Shown one piece after another: positions 1 to 9,714 of a stretch of 64,000 nt of DNA. Origin of the DNA: Marinobacterium jannaschii DSM 6295. GTDB taxonomy: Bacteria > Pseudomonadota > Gammaproteobacteria > Pseudomonadales > Balneatricaceae. The notes beneath the pieces were generated by a model that worked only from the letters and a program-made list of their open reading frames with translations, was not told the DNA's origin and did no database searches. The stretch spans positions 62,001 to 126,000 of the forward strand of contig NZ_KK211064.1 in the NCBI RefSeq assembly GCF_000620085.1, read 5' to 3'. Numbering within the stretch: position 1 is the stretch's first letter; every line of letters begins with the position of its first letter. The position numbers and the translations under genes were made by a program.

Positions 1-1
1 C

Positions 2-571
2 TATCCGGCGCGTAACCGCCTGCTGGCGCAACAGATTCTGGAAACCGGAGGCTGTTGGCTGTCGGAGTTGCTACCCGGGACACCCCCGCTGGCCCAGCAC
101 TTTCCGCGCCGAAACCGGATTATCAGTGGTCTCAGTGCCGGCGTGCTGGTGGTTGAGGCTGCCCCCCGCAGCGGTTCGCTGATCACCGCCCGTCTGGCCC
201 TGGAGCAGGGACGGGAGGTGTTCGCGATACCCGGCGCCCTGAATAATCCCATGAGTCACGGTTGTCATACACTGATTCGCGAAGGCGCGGTGCTGGTGCA
301 GTCAGTACAGGATATTGTCGATCAGCTCGGTGCCTTGCTGGGCAGTTACCTGCCAGCGCCAGCGCCGCCGGTCGCCGTTGCAGATCCGCTGCCGGAACTG
401 GCCGCTGGCGAGCGCGCAGTGCTGGATGCGATGGGCTATGAGTTGATCTCGCTGGAGCAGCTGCTGCAGGTGACCGGGCTGCAAGTGCCGGAGCTAAGCA
501 GGCAGCTGGTGGTGTTAGAGCTCAAGGGCTGTATCGAAGCGGCGGGCAGTGGCTACCTGCGCCTGAAGTAA
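2..571 (+). CDS. dprA: DNA-processing protein DprA, C-terminal part (5' end outside window)
   Basis: DprA binds single-stranded DNA and loads RecA during natural transformation. The reading frame is open from base 2, so the gene starts upstream of the window. The visible part covers the end of the Rossmann-like domain, with the family stretches PRRNRIISGLS, VVEA and SGSLITARLALEQGREVFAIPG, followed by a proline- and alanine-rich linker and a C-terminal winged-helix-like segment of about 60 residues. The next gene is tsaC after a 219-base gap; dprA next to tsaC/sua5 is a common gammaproteobacterial order. The assignment is firm from the core motifs. The missing N-terminus means that overall integrity cannot be judged. 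Confidence 0.93.
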   Translation, partial: YPARNRLLAQQILETGGCWLSELLPGTPPLAQHFPRRNRIISGLSAGVLVVEAAPRSGSLITARLALEQGREVFAIPGALNNPMSHGCHTLIREGAVLVQSVQDIVDQLGALLGSYLPAPAPPVAVADPLPELAAGERAVLDAMGYELISLEQLLQVTGLQVPELSRQLVVLELKGCIEAAGSGYLRLK

Positions 572-790
572 GCCTCTGTCGGTTTATAACCCTATGCTTA
601 CTGTGGCGAAAACGCAGTTAATTGCTGATAAAATTTGGAAAAAGTGGGTCGAAGGCAGCCGCGCTTAGCGGGCTGAGCTGCCTGAGGGTAGCTGGCTGAA
701 GATTACAGCTAAAATCAGGCTGGATTCTAGCCGCCGCTGGCCACGACGCACAACCCGATAAAAGAAGCTGCGTAGAAAGGCTGAAAATCA

Positions 791-1360
791 ATGAACACCG
801 ATAATCAAAGCGGCCCGGTCCGGCAGGCTGTTCAGGCAATGCGTGAAGGTGGCGTCATCGCCTATCCCACCGAGGCTGTCTGGGGCCTGGGTTGTGATCC
901 CTTTAACCATCAGGCTGTCGAGCGCCTGCTGGCCCTGAAGTCCCGCCCGGTTGAAAAGGGCGTCATCCTGATCGCCGCCGAGCTGCAGCAGGTCGAGTTC
1001 TTGCTGGCGGCACTATCCGACGATGACCGCAAACGGGTCACCGCCGACTGGCCAGGCCCCGTCACCTGGGTGCTGCCCGATCCGCAGAAACAGATTCCCG
1101 ACTGGATCAAAGGCCAGCATAGCGGTGTTGCGGTAAGAGTGAGCGCTCACACCAAGGTCCAGGAGCTCTGCCTCGCCTTCGGCGGACCGCTGGTGTCGAC
1201 TTCGGCGAACCCGGCGGGTGAGGAGCCGGCCAGGAGCCAATCTCAGGTCGATAGTTACTTCAATGGTCGTCTTGATGCGGTGGTTCCGGGTAAACTTGGC
1301 GATCTGGCTCAACCGACCCAGATTCGCGATCTGAAAAACGATCGCGTACTGCGTACTTAA
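791..1360 (+). CDS. tsaC: threonylcarbamoyl-AMP synthase TsaC (YrdC/Sua5 family)
   Basis: This cytoplasmic enzyme makes threonylcarbamoyl-AMP from threonine, bicarbonate and ATP, the first step of the t6A37 modification of ANN-decoding tRNAs. The 189-residue length matches the short TsaC type, which lacks the extra Sua5 domain. Family signatures are GGVIAYPTEAVWGLGCDP near residue 20, LKSRP near 50, WPGPVTWVLP near 90 and the STSAN motif near 137. The ATG follows AAAGG at a suitable distance. The gene lies 27 bases ahead of hemF and is probably co-transcribed with hemF and aroE. I see no oddities, and the assignment is firm. Confidence 0.96.
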   Translation: MNTDNQSGPVRQAVQAMREGGVIAYPTEAVWGLGCDPFNHQAVERLLALKSRPVEKGVILIAAELQQVEFLLAALSDDDRKRVTADWPGPVTWVLPDPQKQIPDWIKGQHSGVAVRVSAHTKVQELCLAFGGPLVSTSANPAGEEPARSQSQVDSYFNGRLDAVVPGKLGDLAQPTQIRDLKNDRVLRT

Positions 1361-2302
<942 letters not shown>

Positions 2303-2304
2303 GC

Positions 2305-3132
2305 ATGAGCGATCGTTATGCCGTATTTGGCAACCCGATCAAACACAGCAAGTCGCCCTCGATCCATCAGGCGTTTGCGGCGGATACCGGCGAACAGCTG
2401 AGCTACGAGGCGATCTGTGTACCCGAAGACCGGTTTGACACCTATGTTGCTGATTTCCTGCAGGATAGCGGCAAGGGCCTGAATATCACCATTCCGTTCA
2501 AGCAGCAGGCCTGGGCGATGGCGGAGGTCCGATCACCCCGCGCCGAACTGGCGGGAGCGGTTAACACCCTCTACCGCGACGGCGAGGGCCGGCTCTGTGG
2601 TGATAACACCGATGGCGTGGGCATGGTGCAGGATATCGTTGCCAACAACGGCGGTGAGATCGCCGGTAAACGGGTGCTGGTCCTGGGTGCCGGTGGCGCG
2701 GTGCGTGGCGTATTGCAGCCACTGCTGGCGCAGCAGCCGGCGCTGCTGGTGATTGCTAACCGTACCGCCTCCAAAGCCGTGGAGCTGGCCGAGCTGTTTG
2801 CCGCCGAGGGTGAAATCAGTGGTTGTGGCTACGATGCCCTGCCCGGTCAGCAGTTCGATCTGGTGATCAACGGTACCGCCGCCAGCCTGCAGGGCGAAGT
2901 ACCGCCCTTGCCGGATGACCTGCTGGCGGAAAATGCCTGGTGCTACGATATGATGTACGCGGCTGAGCCCACTGCCTTTAACCGCTGGGCGGTTGCTCAG
3001 GGTGCCGAAAAGGCGATCGACGGACTGGGTATGCTGGTGGAGCAGGCGGCGGAATCTTTCCGTATCTGGCGTGGCGTCAAACCTGCTACCGGAGCTGTGA
3101 TCGCGTCCATTCGCAACCAGATAACTGGTTGA
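2305..3132 (+). CDS. aroE: shikimate dehydrogenase AroE
   Basis: AroE reduces 3-dehydroshikimate to shikimate with NADPH in the aromatic amino acid pathway. The 275-residue protein shows the N-terminal substrate site (VFGNPIKHSKSPSIH, with serines that hold the shikimate carboxylate), the catalytic lysine in NITIPFKQQA, the NTDG motif, and the nucleotide-binding loop VLGAGGAVRGV followed by NRTASKA, typical of an NADP-preferring enzyme. It starts two bases after hemF and ends the tsaC-hemF-aroE unit. No strong terminator is visible downstream; the next 168 bases are the leader of the Lon-like gene. Confidence 0.97.
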   Translation: MSDRYAVFGNPIKHSKSPSIHQAFAADTGEQLSYEAICVPEDRFDTYVADFLQDSGKGLNITIPFKQQAWAMAEVRSPRAELAGAVNTLYRDGEGRLCGDNTDGVGMVQDIVANNGGEIAGKRVLVLGAGGAVRGVLQPLLAQQPALLVIANRTASKAVELAELFAAEGEISGCGYDALPGQQFDLVINGTAASLQGEVPPLPDDLLAENAWCYDMMYAAEPTAFNRWAVAQGAEKAIDGLGMLVEQAAESFRIWRGVKPATGAVIASIRNQITG

Positions 3133-3224
3133 TTTTTAAACAGCAAAATCGGATTTGTTTTCTCGGGGCTTAACTTGCGTGGCTGAGAATCAGGGCGTAT
3201 AACTTTATAGACCGTCTCTGAAAA

Positions 3225-3275
3225 GCATCCCGTCAGAGGCGGCCTTCACGCCCACCGCGGCGAGCGGTGGGATGC
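3225..3275 (+). promoter_or_regulatory. structured leader with mutually exclusive hairpins upstream of the Lon-like gene
   Basis: CCCACCGC at 3251-3258 pairs perfectly with GCGGTGGG at 3264-3271 over a 5-base loop. GCATCCC at 3225-3231 is also fully complementary to GGGATGC at 3269-3275. The two stems share the GGG at 3269-3271, so they compete. The ribosome binding site GGGAG at about 3288-3292 follows directly. The complementarity is visible in the sequence; a regulatory role, such as temperature-dependent or translational control of a protease gene, is inference. Confidence 0.35.
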
Positions 3276-3300
3276 CCCGGACATCTGTGGGAGTAGCCCG

Positions 3301-5670
3301 ATGGAAAAGGACACCCGACTCGCCCCTTCACAGCTGTATCGTGTCTGCGATACCGAGCTGTTGCCATTCAAAACAACCGAAAATCTTGAAAATTTCAGCG
3401 GTTTCTTTGGTCAGGAAAGGGCCATTGAGGCGATGGAATTTGGTGTGGGGATGCACCGACCCGGTTACAACCTGTTTGTGATGGGCAATCCTCATACCGG
3501 ACGCTTCTCCTTTGCCATGGACAGTCTGAAAAGCGTGGCGAAAAAGCAGCGCAAGCCCCATGACTGGGTTTACCTCAATAATCTGGATGACAGCCGTCAC
3601 CCTATCTCTGTCAGACTGCCTGCCGGTAAAGCCGGCCAGCTGCGGCGTGATATCAAGCACTTGCTGGAAAGTATATTAGTCGAGCTGCCTGCGGCATTTG
3701 AAAACCCTGCCTACCAGCGTCAGAAGCTGAAGCTCGAACGTAATTTCACCCGCCTCTACGATAAAGCCATTGAAGATGTTGAGCGTCAGGCCCGTGAACA
3801 CAGTATCGCCCTCTACCGCGATTCCGGCAGTATCGGCTTTACCCCGGTGTCCGAAGGCCAGGCGATCGACGAGGCGGTGTTCTCCCAGCTGCCCGAAGAC
3901 GTGCGGGACGCCTTCAACCAGGCCATCGCCTATCTGGAGGAAGTGCTGAATGACTCCCTTACCGAGATGCCCCAGTGGCGTCGCGAGGCCGCCGAGAAGC
4001 TGAAGCAGCTCGACCGTGATACCGCCCGCACGGCCGTGACGCCGTTGTTCCTGCCACTACGGGATAAATACGCCAACATCAATGGCGTCCCGGACTATCT
4101 GACGAAGATGGAAACCTCGCTGGTGAAATCGGCTGTGGACCTGGTGGGGGAAGAGAAGACCCTCGAAAGCAGTTTCGAGAGCCAGCGCCGCTCGATGGTG
4201 GAGACCGAATACAGCGTTAACCTGCTGGTGGATAACCGCAAGACCAAAGGCTCACCGGTGATCTATGAAGCCCATCCAAGCTACGAAAATCTCTTCGGCC
4301 GGGTGGAATACACCTCGGAGATGGGGGCACTGGTCACCAACCACCGCCTGATCCGCCCCGGTGCCCTGCATCAGGCCAACGGTGGTTACCTGGTGCTGGA
4401 GTCGGAAAAACTGCTGGAACAGCCGTTTGTCTACTCCGCCCTGAAGCGTGCCCTGAAGTCTCATCAGATCCGCATCGAGAGTCCGGCCAGCGAATTCGGT
4501 ATCAGTACCATTACGCTGGACCCGGAACCGGTACCGCTGAAGGTGAAGGTGATCCTGATCGGCAGCCGCCAGACCTACTACCTGCTGCAGGAGCTGGATC
4601 ACGACTTCGAGAAGATGTTCCGCGTGGTGGTGGATTTTGATGAAGATGTGCAGCGAACGCCGGCATCGATCCGCAATTATGCCCGGCTGATGAAGACCCT
4701 GGCTGACGAAGAGGGACTGGCGCCGCTGACCCGCGCCGCGGTGGCGCGGCTGGTGGAGCACAGCTCGCGCCTGGCGGAAGACCAGGATCTGCTGTCGGCC
4801 CATATCGGCGAACTGGTGGACCTGCTCTGTGAAGCGGACTTCCGCCGTATTCGTGCCGATGGCGACTATATCGATGCCGGGCATGTAGAGTTGGCGCTGG
4901 GGGCCAAGGAACGTCGCACCTCGCGCATGTCGGAGAAGATTCAGGAAAGTATCCTCAACGAAACGGTGCTGATCGATACCGAAGGCCAGGCGGTGGGGAA
5001 ATCCAATGGCCTGACGGTGCTGCAGGTGGGCGATGTCGCCTTCGGTACCCCGGCCCGCATTACCGCCACGGTGCATCCGGGTAACCGCGGCATCGTCGAT
5101 ATCGAGCGAGAAGTCGCGCTGGGCCAGCCGATCCACTCCAAGGGGGTACTGATCCTGTCCGGTTACCTCGGCCACCAGTATGCCCAGGACTTTCCGCTCA
5201 CCCTGTCGGCCTCGATCGCGCTGGAGCAGTCCTACGGTTATGTCGATGGCGACAGCGCCTCGCTGGCGGAGATCTGCACCCTGATCTCGGCCCTGACCCA
5301 TATCCCGATCCTGCAGCGCTATGCGATTACCGGTTCGATCAACCAGTACGGCGAGGTGCAGGCGATCGGCGGGGTGAACGAGAAGATCGAGGGCTTCTTC
5401 CACCTTTGCCAGACCCGGGGCCTGACCGGCAAGCAGGGCGCAGTGATCCCTAAAGCCAATGTCCGTAACCTGATGCTGAAGTCGGAAGTCGTGGCCGCTG
5501 TCGAGGCCGGTGAATTTCATATCCATGCCGTGGCAACAGTCGATGAATGTCTGGAGATCCTGATGGATCGCAAGGCCGGGCATCGCAAGGAGGATGGCAA
5601 CTACACCCAGCGCAGCGTCAACCACAAGGTAGTGCTGCGGCTGCGCGAACTGGCTAAGGCCAAGGCCTGA
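3301..5670 (+). CDS. Lon-like AAA+ protease (YcbZ/LonH type)
   Basis: This is a 789-residue Lon-related protein with an N-terminal AAA-type region and a C-terminal S16 protease domain. The catalytic dyad is visible as Ser652 in GDSAS and Lys695 in GGVNEKIEG, 43 residues apart as in Lon. The P-loop is degenerate (GNPHTGRFS near residue 61, arginine in place of the usual lysine), which I recall as normal for YcbZ-like proteins; ATP hydrolysis may therefore be weak or absent. There is no Lon N-terminal substrate domain. The ATG is chosen because GGGAG lies eight bases upstream and the family N-terminus begins there. It converges with the P-type ATPase gene across a strong terminator. Confidence 0.9.
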   Translation: MEKDTRLAPSQLYRVCDTELLPFKTTENLENFSGFFGQERAIEAMEFGVGMHRPGYNLFVMGNPHTGRFSFAMDSLKSVAKKQRKPHDWVYLNNLDDSRHPISVRLPAGKAGQLRRDIKHLLESILVELPAAFENPAYQRQKLKLERNFTRLYDKAIEDVERQAREHSIALYRDSGSIGFTPVSEGQAIDEAVFSQLPEDVRDAFNQAIAYLEEVLNDSLTEMPQWRREAAEKLKQLDRDTARTAVTPLFLPLRDKYANINGVPDYLTKMETSLVKSAVDLVGEEKTLESSFESQRRSMVETEYSVNLLVDNRKTKGSPVIYEAHPSYENLFGRVEYTSEMGALVTNHRLIRPGALHQANGGYLVLESEKLLEQPFVYSALKRALKSHQIRIESPASEFGISTITLDPEPVPLKVKVILIGSRQTYYLLQELDHDFEKMFRVVVDFDEDVQRTPASIRNYARLMKTLADEEGLAPLTRAAVARLVEHSSRLAEDQDLLSAHIGELVDLLCEADFRRIRADGDYIDAGHVELALGAKERRTSRMSEKIQESILNETVLIDTEGQAVGKSNGLTVLQVGDVAFGTPARITATVHPGNRGIVDIEREVALGQPIHSKGVLILSGYLGHQYAQDFPLTLSASIALEQSYGYVDGDSASLAEICTLISALTHIPILQRYAITGSINQYGEVQAIGGVNEKIEGFFHLCQTRGLTGKQGAVIPKANVRNLMLKSEVVAAVEAGEFHIHAVATVDECLEILMDRKAGHRKEDGNYTQRSVNHKVVLRLRELAKAKA

Positions 5671-5697
5671 GCACGGGGCTGAGCACGGGGCTGAGCA
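5668..5697. repeat. 12-bp direct repeat spanning the stop codon of the Lon-like gene
   Basis: The unit TGAGCACGGGGC occurs at 5668-5679 and 5680-5691, followed by TGAGCA. The first TGA is the stop codon, so the duplication creates further in-line TGA triplets just after the gene. This looks like a small slippage product. Similar short repeats follow stop codons elsewhere in the window. Confidence 0.7.
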
Positions 5698-5702
5698 AAA
5701 CA

Positions 5703-5747
5703 GCTGAATAAAAAGGGGAACGTTTAACGTTCCCCTTTTTATTCAGC
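5703..5747. terminator. bidirectional intrinsic terminator between convergent genes
   Basis: The 22 bases 5703-5724 and 5726-5747 are perfect reverse complements around a single central base. The inner stem is GGGGAACGTT/AACGTTCCCC, flanked by A5 on the left and T5 on the right, so either strand gives a GC stem followed by a U tract. It sits between the Lon-like gene (ends 5670) and the P-type ATPase gene (ends 5785), which converge. Confidence 0.93.
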
Positions 5748-5784
5748 GCATGGCTTGACGCCCTTGGCTTTCAGCTTTTCTCGA

Positions 5785-8457
5785 CTATCGCCGCCGGCTA
5801 AAGTGCTTCTCGATCTCCACCAGGAACAGCACCGAAGAGGCCACCAGCGTCAGGATGGCCCACTGGGTCAGGCTGATCGGCGCGGTGCCGAACAGGGTCT
5901 GCAGTGGTGCCAGGTAGGTGAAGGCCAGCTGGGCGAGCAGCAACAGGCACACCGCCAGCAGCAGGTAGCGGTTGCCCAGCATCCCCTCGCGGTTCAGTAC
6001 CGGGGCGAGGATATAGCGGGCGTTAAACAGGTAGAAGATCTCGAACATCACCAGGCTGTTGACCGCCACCGTACGGGCTTCGGCCACGCTGCTACCCTGG
6101 GATAGCTGCCAGCTGAAGAGGCCAAAGGTGCCGATGGTCATCACCAGCGCGACAAAGCCGATGCGCCACAGGAACAGCGGCGGCAGCAGCGACTCCCGCG
6201 CCGGTCGCGGCGGGCGTTGCATAATATCGCGCTCGCCGGGTTCGAACGCCAGCGCCAGTGCCAGGGTGACGGCGGTGATCATATTGACCCAGAGGATCTG
6301 TACCGGCGTCAGCGGGATCTGGCTGTAACCCAGCAGGATTGCGGTCAGGATGCACAGCGCCTCGCCGCCATTGGTGGGCAGGATAAACAGGATCGCCTTG
6401 CGGATATTGTCATAGACGGTCCTGCCCTCCTCCATCGCCGCCGTGATAGAGGCGAAGTTGTCGTCCGCCAGTACCATCTCTGCCGCTTCCTTGGCCGCCT
6501 CGGTGCCTTTTAGCCCCATCGCCGTGCCGACATCGGCCTGCTTCAGTGCCGGGGCATCATTGACCCCATCGCCGGTCATCGCCACGATACGTCGCCTGGA
6601 CTGCAGGCTCCGCACCAGCCGCAGCTTATCCCCCGGGCTAACCCGGGCGTAGATATCCGCCTCGGTGACCTTTGCTGCCAGCTGCTGATCGTCCAGGCTC
6701 TCCAGCGCCTGCCCCGTCAGTACCTGGTCGCAGTGCTTCAGGCCAACCTGACGGGCGATCGCCTGGGCGGTGGTGGCATGGTCTCCGGTGATCATCATCA
6801 CCCGGATACCGGCGCTGTGGCAGCGTCTGATCGCCTCCACCGCCTCGGGACGGGGCGGATCGATCAGCCCGAACAGGCCCAACAGGGTCATGCCATCCAG
6901 GTGATCAAACGCCAGCTCCTGCTGGCAGTGCCCCACCTCCTTGCGGGCGATGGCCAGTACCCGCTGGCCCCGGGCCGCCATCGCTTCCACCTTAAGTTGC
7001 CAGTGTTGCCGTGCCAGAGGCTCCCTCCCCTTCGGGCCCTGTTGATAGCGACACAGCTCCAGCACCTTTTCCGGCGCCCCTTTGAGGCAGATAAAGGCGC
7101 TCTGCTGGTGGCTGTGGTGCAGACTGGCCATAAAGCGGTGCTGAGACTCGAAGGGGATCAGGTCGCGGCGTGGGTAGTGATGACTCTCAGCCTGTGGTGC
7201 CAGGCCGCCCTTGACGGCCGCGACCAGCAGCGCCGCCTCCATCGGATCGCCATTGACCCGGGGGCCGGTCTCAGTGGTTTGCAGCGAGGCATCGTTGCAG
7301 AGCACGCCTGCCTGCAGCAGCGCTGCCAGTAGGGGGGCTTCCTCGGCTCCCAGTTCCTGCCCGTCGCGGCTGATCGCGCCGTGGGAATCATAGCCGCTGC
7401 CGCTCAGCTCAAAGTCACCATCCGGGGTGGCAATAGTGCGAACCGTCATCTCGTTGCAGGTCAGGGTGCCGGTCTTGTCGCTGCAGATCACACTGACGGC
7501 TCCGAGGGTTTCCACTGCTGGCAGGCGGCGGATAATGGCGTTGCGCTGCGCCATCCGCCGTACCCCGATTGCCAGGGTGATGGTGATAATCGCCGGTAGC
7601 CCCTCCGGAATCGCTGCCACGGCCAGTCCGACGGCGGCCAGGAACATATCGCTGCTGGGGTAGTCGCGCAACAGGATACCGAAGGCGAAGGTGGCTACGG
7701 CCAGGCTGAGGATAGTGGCGGTGAGGCGGTTGGCCAGGCGATCGATCTGTCGCAGCAAGGGCGTGCTGATCTTCTCGACGGCGGCAACCAGGACGCTGAT
7801 GCGGCCGATCTCGGTCTGCTCGCCGGTGGCCACCACCAGCCCCCTGCCCTGGCCGCAGGTGATCAGGGTGCCGGAATAGGCCATGCAGCTGCGATCGGCC
7901 AGGTTAATATGTTCCGGCAGTGGCGCGGTGGACTTCTCGACCGCCAGAGATTCGCCGGTCAGTACCGCTTCCTGCGCCTGCAGTCCCCTGAGCTGAAACA
8001 GCCGCAGGTCGGCCGGTACCCGGTCGCCGGACTGCAGCAGCACGACATCGCCCGGCACCAGTTCGGTGGCGGCAATCCGGCTGCGCTGGTGATCGCGCAG
8101 TACCGTCGCCTGGGGCGAGAGCATTCGCCGGATCGCCTGCAGCGCGTCCTCCGCCTTACCCTCCTGGATAAAGCCGATCAGGGCGTTGAGCAGCACCACT
8201 CCCAGGATCACGCCGCTGTCCAGGTAGTGGCCCAGCATCAGCGTGACAGCGGCGGCGGCCAGCAGGACATAGATCAGGACATTGTTAAGTTGCGACAGAA
8301 AGCGCTTCCAGGGCGGACGTGGTGGTGCGGCGGCCAGTTGGTTGGCGCCGTATTGCTGCAGCCGGGACCGGGCCTGCTGGCTGTCGAGTCCCTGCGGGCT
8401 GGCATCGAGCTGGGTGAAGCACTGCTCGCTGCTGCGGGCATGCCAGTCTGAATTCAT
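5785..8457 (-). CDS. type II cation-transporting P-type ATPase
   Basis: This is an 890-residue inner-membrane pump. Visible hallmarks are the actuator TGES at 167-170, PEGLPA in the fourth membrane helix at 284-289, the phosphorylated Asp327 in DKTGTLT, MITGDH and GDGVNDAP in the P domain, and a C-terminal membrane bundle. The N-terminus is a typical cation ATPase N domain. The helix M6 region reads NMITAVTLALAL, where SERCA-type calcium pumps have a VTDGLPA-like stretch with an aspartate, so calcium should not be assumed; PMA1-like bacterial pumps of unclear ion choice are the closest group I can recall. AGGAGGA lies seven bases before the ATG. No metal regulator is adjacent. Confidence 0.92.
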   Translation of the reverse strand: MNSDWHARSSEQCFTQLDASPQGLDSQQARSRLQQYGANQLAAAPPRPPWKRFLSQLNNVLIYVLLAAAAVTLMLGHYLDSGVILGVVLLNALIGFIQEGKAEDALQAIRRMLSPQATVLRDHQRSRIAATELVPGDVVLLQSGDRVPADLRLFQLRGLQAQEAVLTGESLAVEKSTAPLPEHINLADRSCMAYSGTLITCGQGRGLVVATGEQTEIGRISVLVAAVEKISTPLLRQIDRLANRLTATILSLAVATFAFGILLRDYPSSDMFLAAVGLAVAAIPEGLPAIITITLAIGVRRMAQRNAIIRRLPAVETLGAVSVICSDKTGTLTCNEMTVRTIATPDGDFELSGSGYDSHGAISRDGQELGAEEAPLLAALLQAGVLCNDASLQTTETGPRVNGDPMEAALLVAAVKGGLAPQAESHHYPRRDLIPFESQHRFMASLHHSHQQSAFICLKGAPEKVLELCRYQQGPKGREPLARQHWQLKVEAMAARGQRVLAIARKEVGHCQQELAFDHLDGMTLLGLFGLIDPPRPEAVEAIRRCHSAGIRVMMITGDHATTAQAIARQVGLKHCDQVLTGQALESLDDQQLAAKVTEADIYARVSPGDKLRLVRSLQSRRRIVAMTGDGVNDAPALKQADVGTAMGLKGTEAAKEAAEMVLADDNFASITAAMEEGRTVYDNIRKAILFILPTNGGEALCILTAILLGYSQIPLTPVQILWVNMITAVTLALALAFEPGERDIMQRPPRPARESLLPPLFLWRIGFVALVMTIGTFGLFSWQLSQGSSVAEARTVAVNSLVMFEIFYLFNARYILAPVLNREGMLGNRYLLLAVCLLLLAQLAFTYLAPLQTLFGTAPISLTQWAILTLVASSVLFLVEIEKHFSRRR

Positions 8458-8595
8458 CGCCGGCTCCTCCTGCCGGGGCTGCCAGGCCGGGAATCCTGAT
8501 TGTCGCCTGGCCAGCCTTTTGGTCTAGCACCAAGTGTAGACCTTGACGCAGCAGATGCCCCCGGCGATGGCGGGAGAAGCAGAGCCGCTGGCGGC

Positions 8596-9714
8596 TCAGA
8601 CCAGGGTCATATGGTTGTCCCAGCTGACCGGTTGCTGCAGTTGCAACGGCTGTAACTGCTTATCGCCGCGCAGCAGGTCGTAGTGGTAGGCCTTGCCCCG
8701 GCCACTGGTGACCAGGAACTCACCGGCCCGGCCGGTGGCGCTGAGGGCACAGCCGTCGCGGACGCGGGACTGGCTGATATAGCGGCCATCCCGGCTGTCC
8801 CAGAAGGTGATCAGGTCACCCCGGGGGGAGGAAACTGCGGCATAGCGGCCACTGCGATCGAAGCGTGCGCTGCCGCAATACTGCTTCATCTGGCGGTTCA
8901 CCCCGGCCGGGGCGCGCAGCAGTTGCAGCGGCTGGCCGGGACGATGCAGTGCCACCAGCGGCACATCGTCCCAGGCATCGCCCTGGTATTGCAGGGCGAT
9001 AATCACCTCATTACGGGCATTAACGTCCAGGTGGCGGATACTGAGCTGGTGCAGCGACGGCGGCATAAACTGCTGCTCCAGCAGCTCGCCGCTGTGCAGG
9101 TCGATAATCGCCAGCGAAGGCTGCATGCTGTCCAGGTTGAGCTTGTCGCGACCCTTGTCCGGGTGGGTCAGGATACCGCCGTTGGCGATTGCCAGCTGGC
9201 TGCCGCCGGCCAGCAGCGCAATCTCATGGGGACCGATCCCGTAGCTGGGATGGTCGGCGACAATGGCATAGCCTTGCTGGCTGTCGCGCAGGGTGATGCG
9301 GCCACTGCCGTCGCTGAGGCGGTTCTCGCTGCTGATCAGGTAGCGGCCATCGCCGGAGAAGATCGCATGGCCGTAGAAATGGCGTCCCTCGCCCGCGTCG
9401 ATCCGCTGCAGCAAGTGTTTATCGCGGAAGTCGACCAGGTCGATAAAGCGCTCCGGACGCCGGGCGACGGCGGCCAGCAGCGGTTGCTGCGGATGGCAGG
9501 CGACATGGTGGGCACGGCCTGGCAGCGGGTGCTGCAATACCTCGTTGCCCTCCTCATCCACCAACAGCAGCAAGTGCCGTCCATCCCGGCTTTTGCAGGC
9601 GGAGGCAAACAGCATCCCGGGCCGCTCTGCCGTGCCAGCCTGGAGTGGCAAGCTGGTGGCGAAGAGGCCCCCGGCCAGCACCTGGCTGAAGCGGCGGCGA
9701 TTAATCCCCGTCAC
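8596..9714 (-). CDS. DUF1513 family protein, Tat-exported
   Basis: This 372-residue protein begins with a twin-arginine signal (NRRRFSQVLAGG near residues 5-16), indicating folded export to the periplasm. The rest is repetitive beta-rich sequence resembling a propeller, with blocks such as GAGEGRHFYGHAIFSGDGRYL and GIGPHEIALL. The family has no settled function. The start is GTG and overlaps the upstream imelysin gene by 14 bases, implying coupling. It is the last gene of the imelysin/di-heme cluster, which in Pseudomonas is, as I recall, iron-regulated. An electron-transfer or metal-related periplasmic role is inference from context. Confidence 0.85.
   Translation of the reverse strand: MTGINRRRFSQVLAGGLFATSLPLQAGTAERPGMLFASACKSRDGRHLLLLVDEEGNEVLQHPLPGRAHHVACHPQQPLLAAVARRPERFIDLVDFRDKHLLQRIDAGEGRHFYGHAIFSGDGRYLISSENRLSDGSGRITLRDSQQGYAIVADHPSYGIGPHEIALLAGGSQLAIANGGILTHPDKGRDKLNLDSMQPSLAIIDLHSGELLEQQFMPPSLHQLSIRHLDVNARNEVIIALQYQGDAWDDVPLVALHRPGQPLQLLRAPAGVNRQMKQYCGSARFDRSGRYAAVSSPRGDLITFWDSRDGRYISQSRVRDGCALSATGRAGEFLVTSGRGKAYHYDLLRGDKQLQPLQLQQPVSWDNHMTLV

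Noticed and set aside
4252-5625. 457-codon open frame on the minus strand inside the Lon-like gene
   Set aside because: It is antisense to a well-supported gene, shows no family motifs, and reflects the GC-rich codon use of the sense strand.
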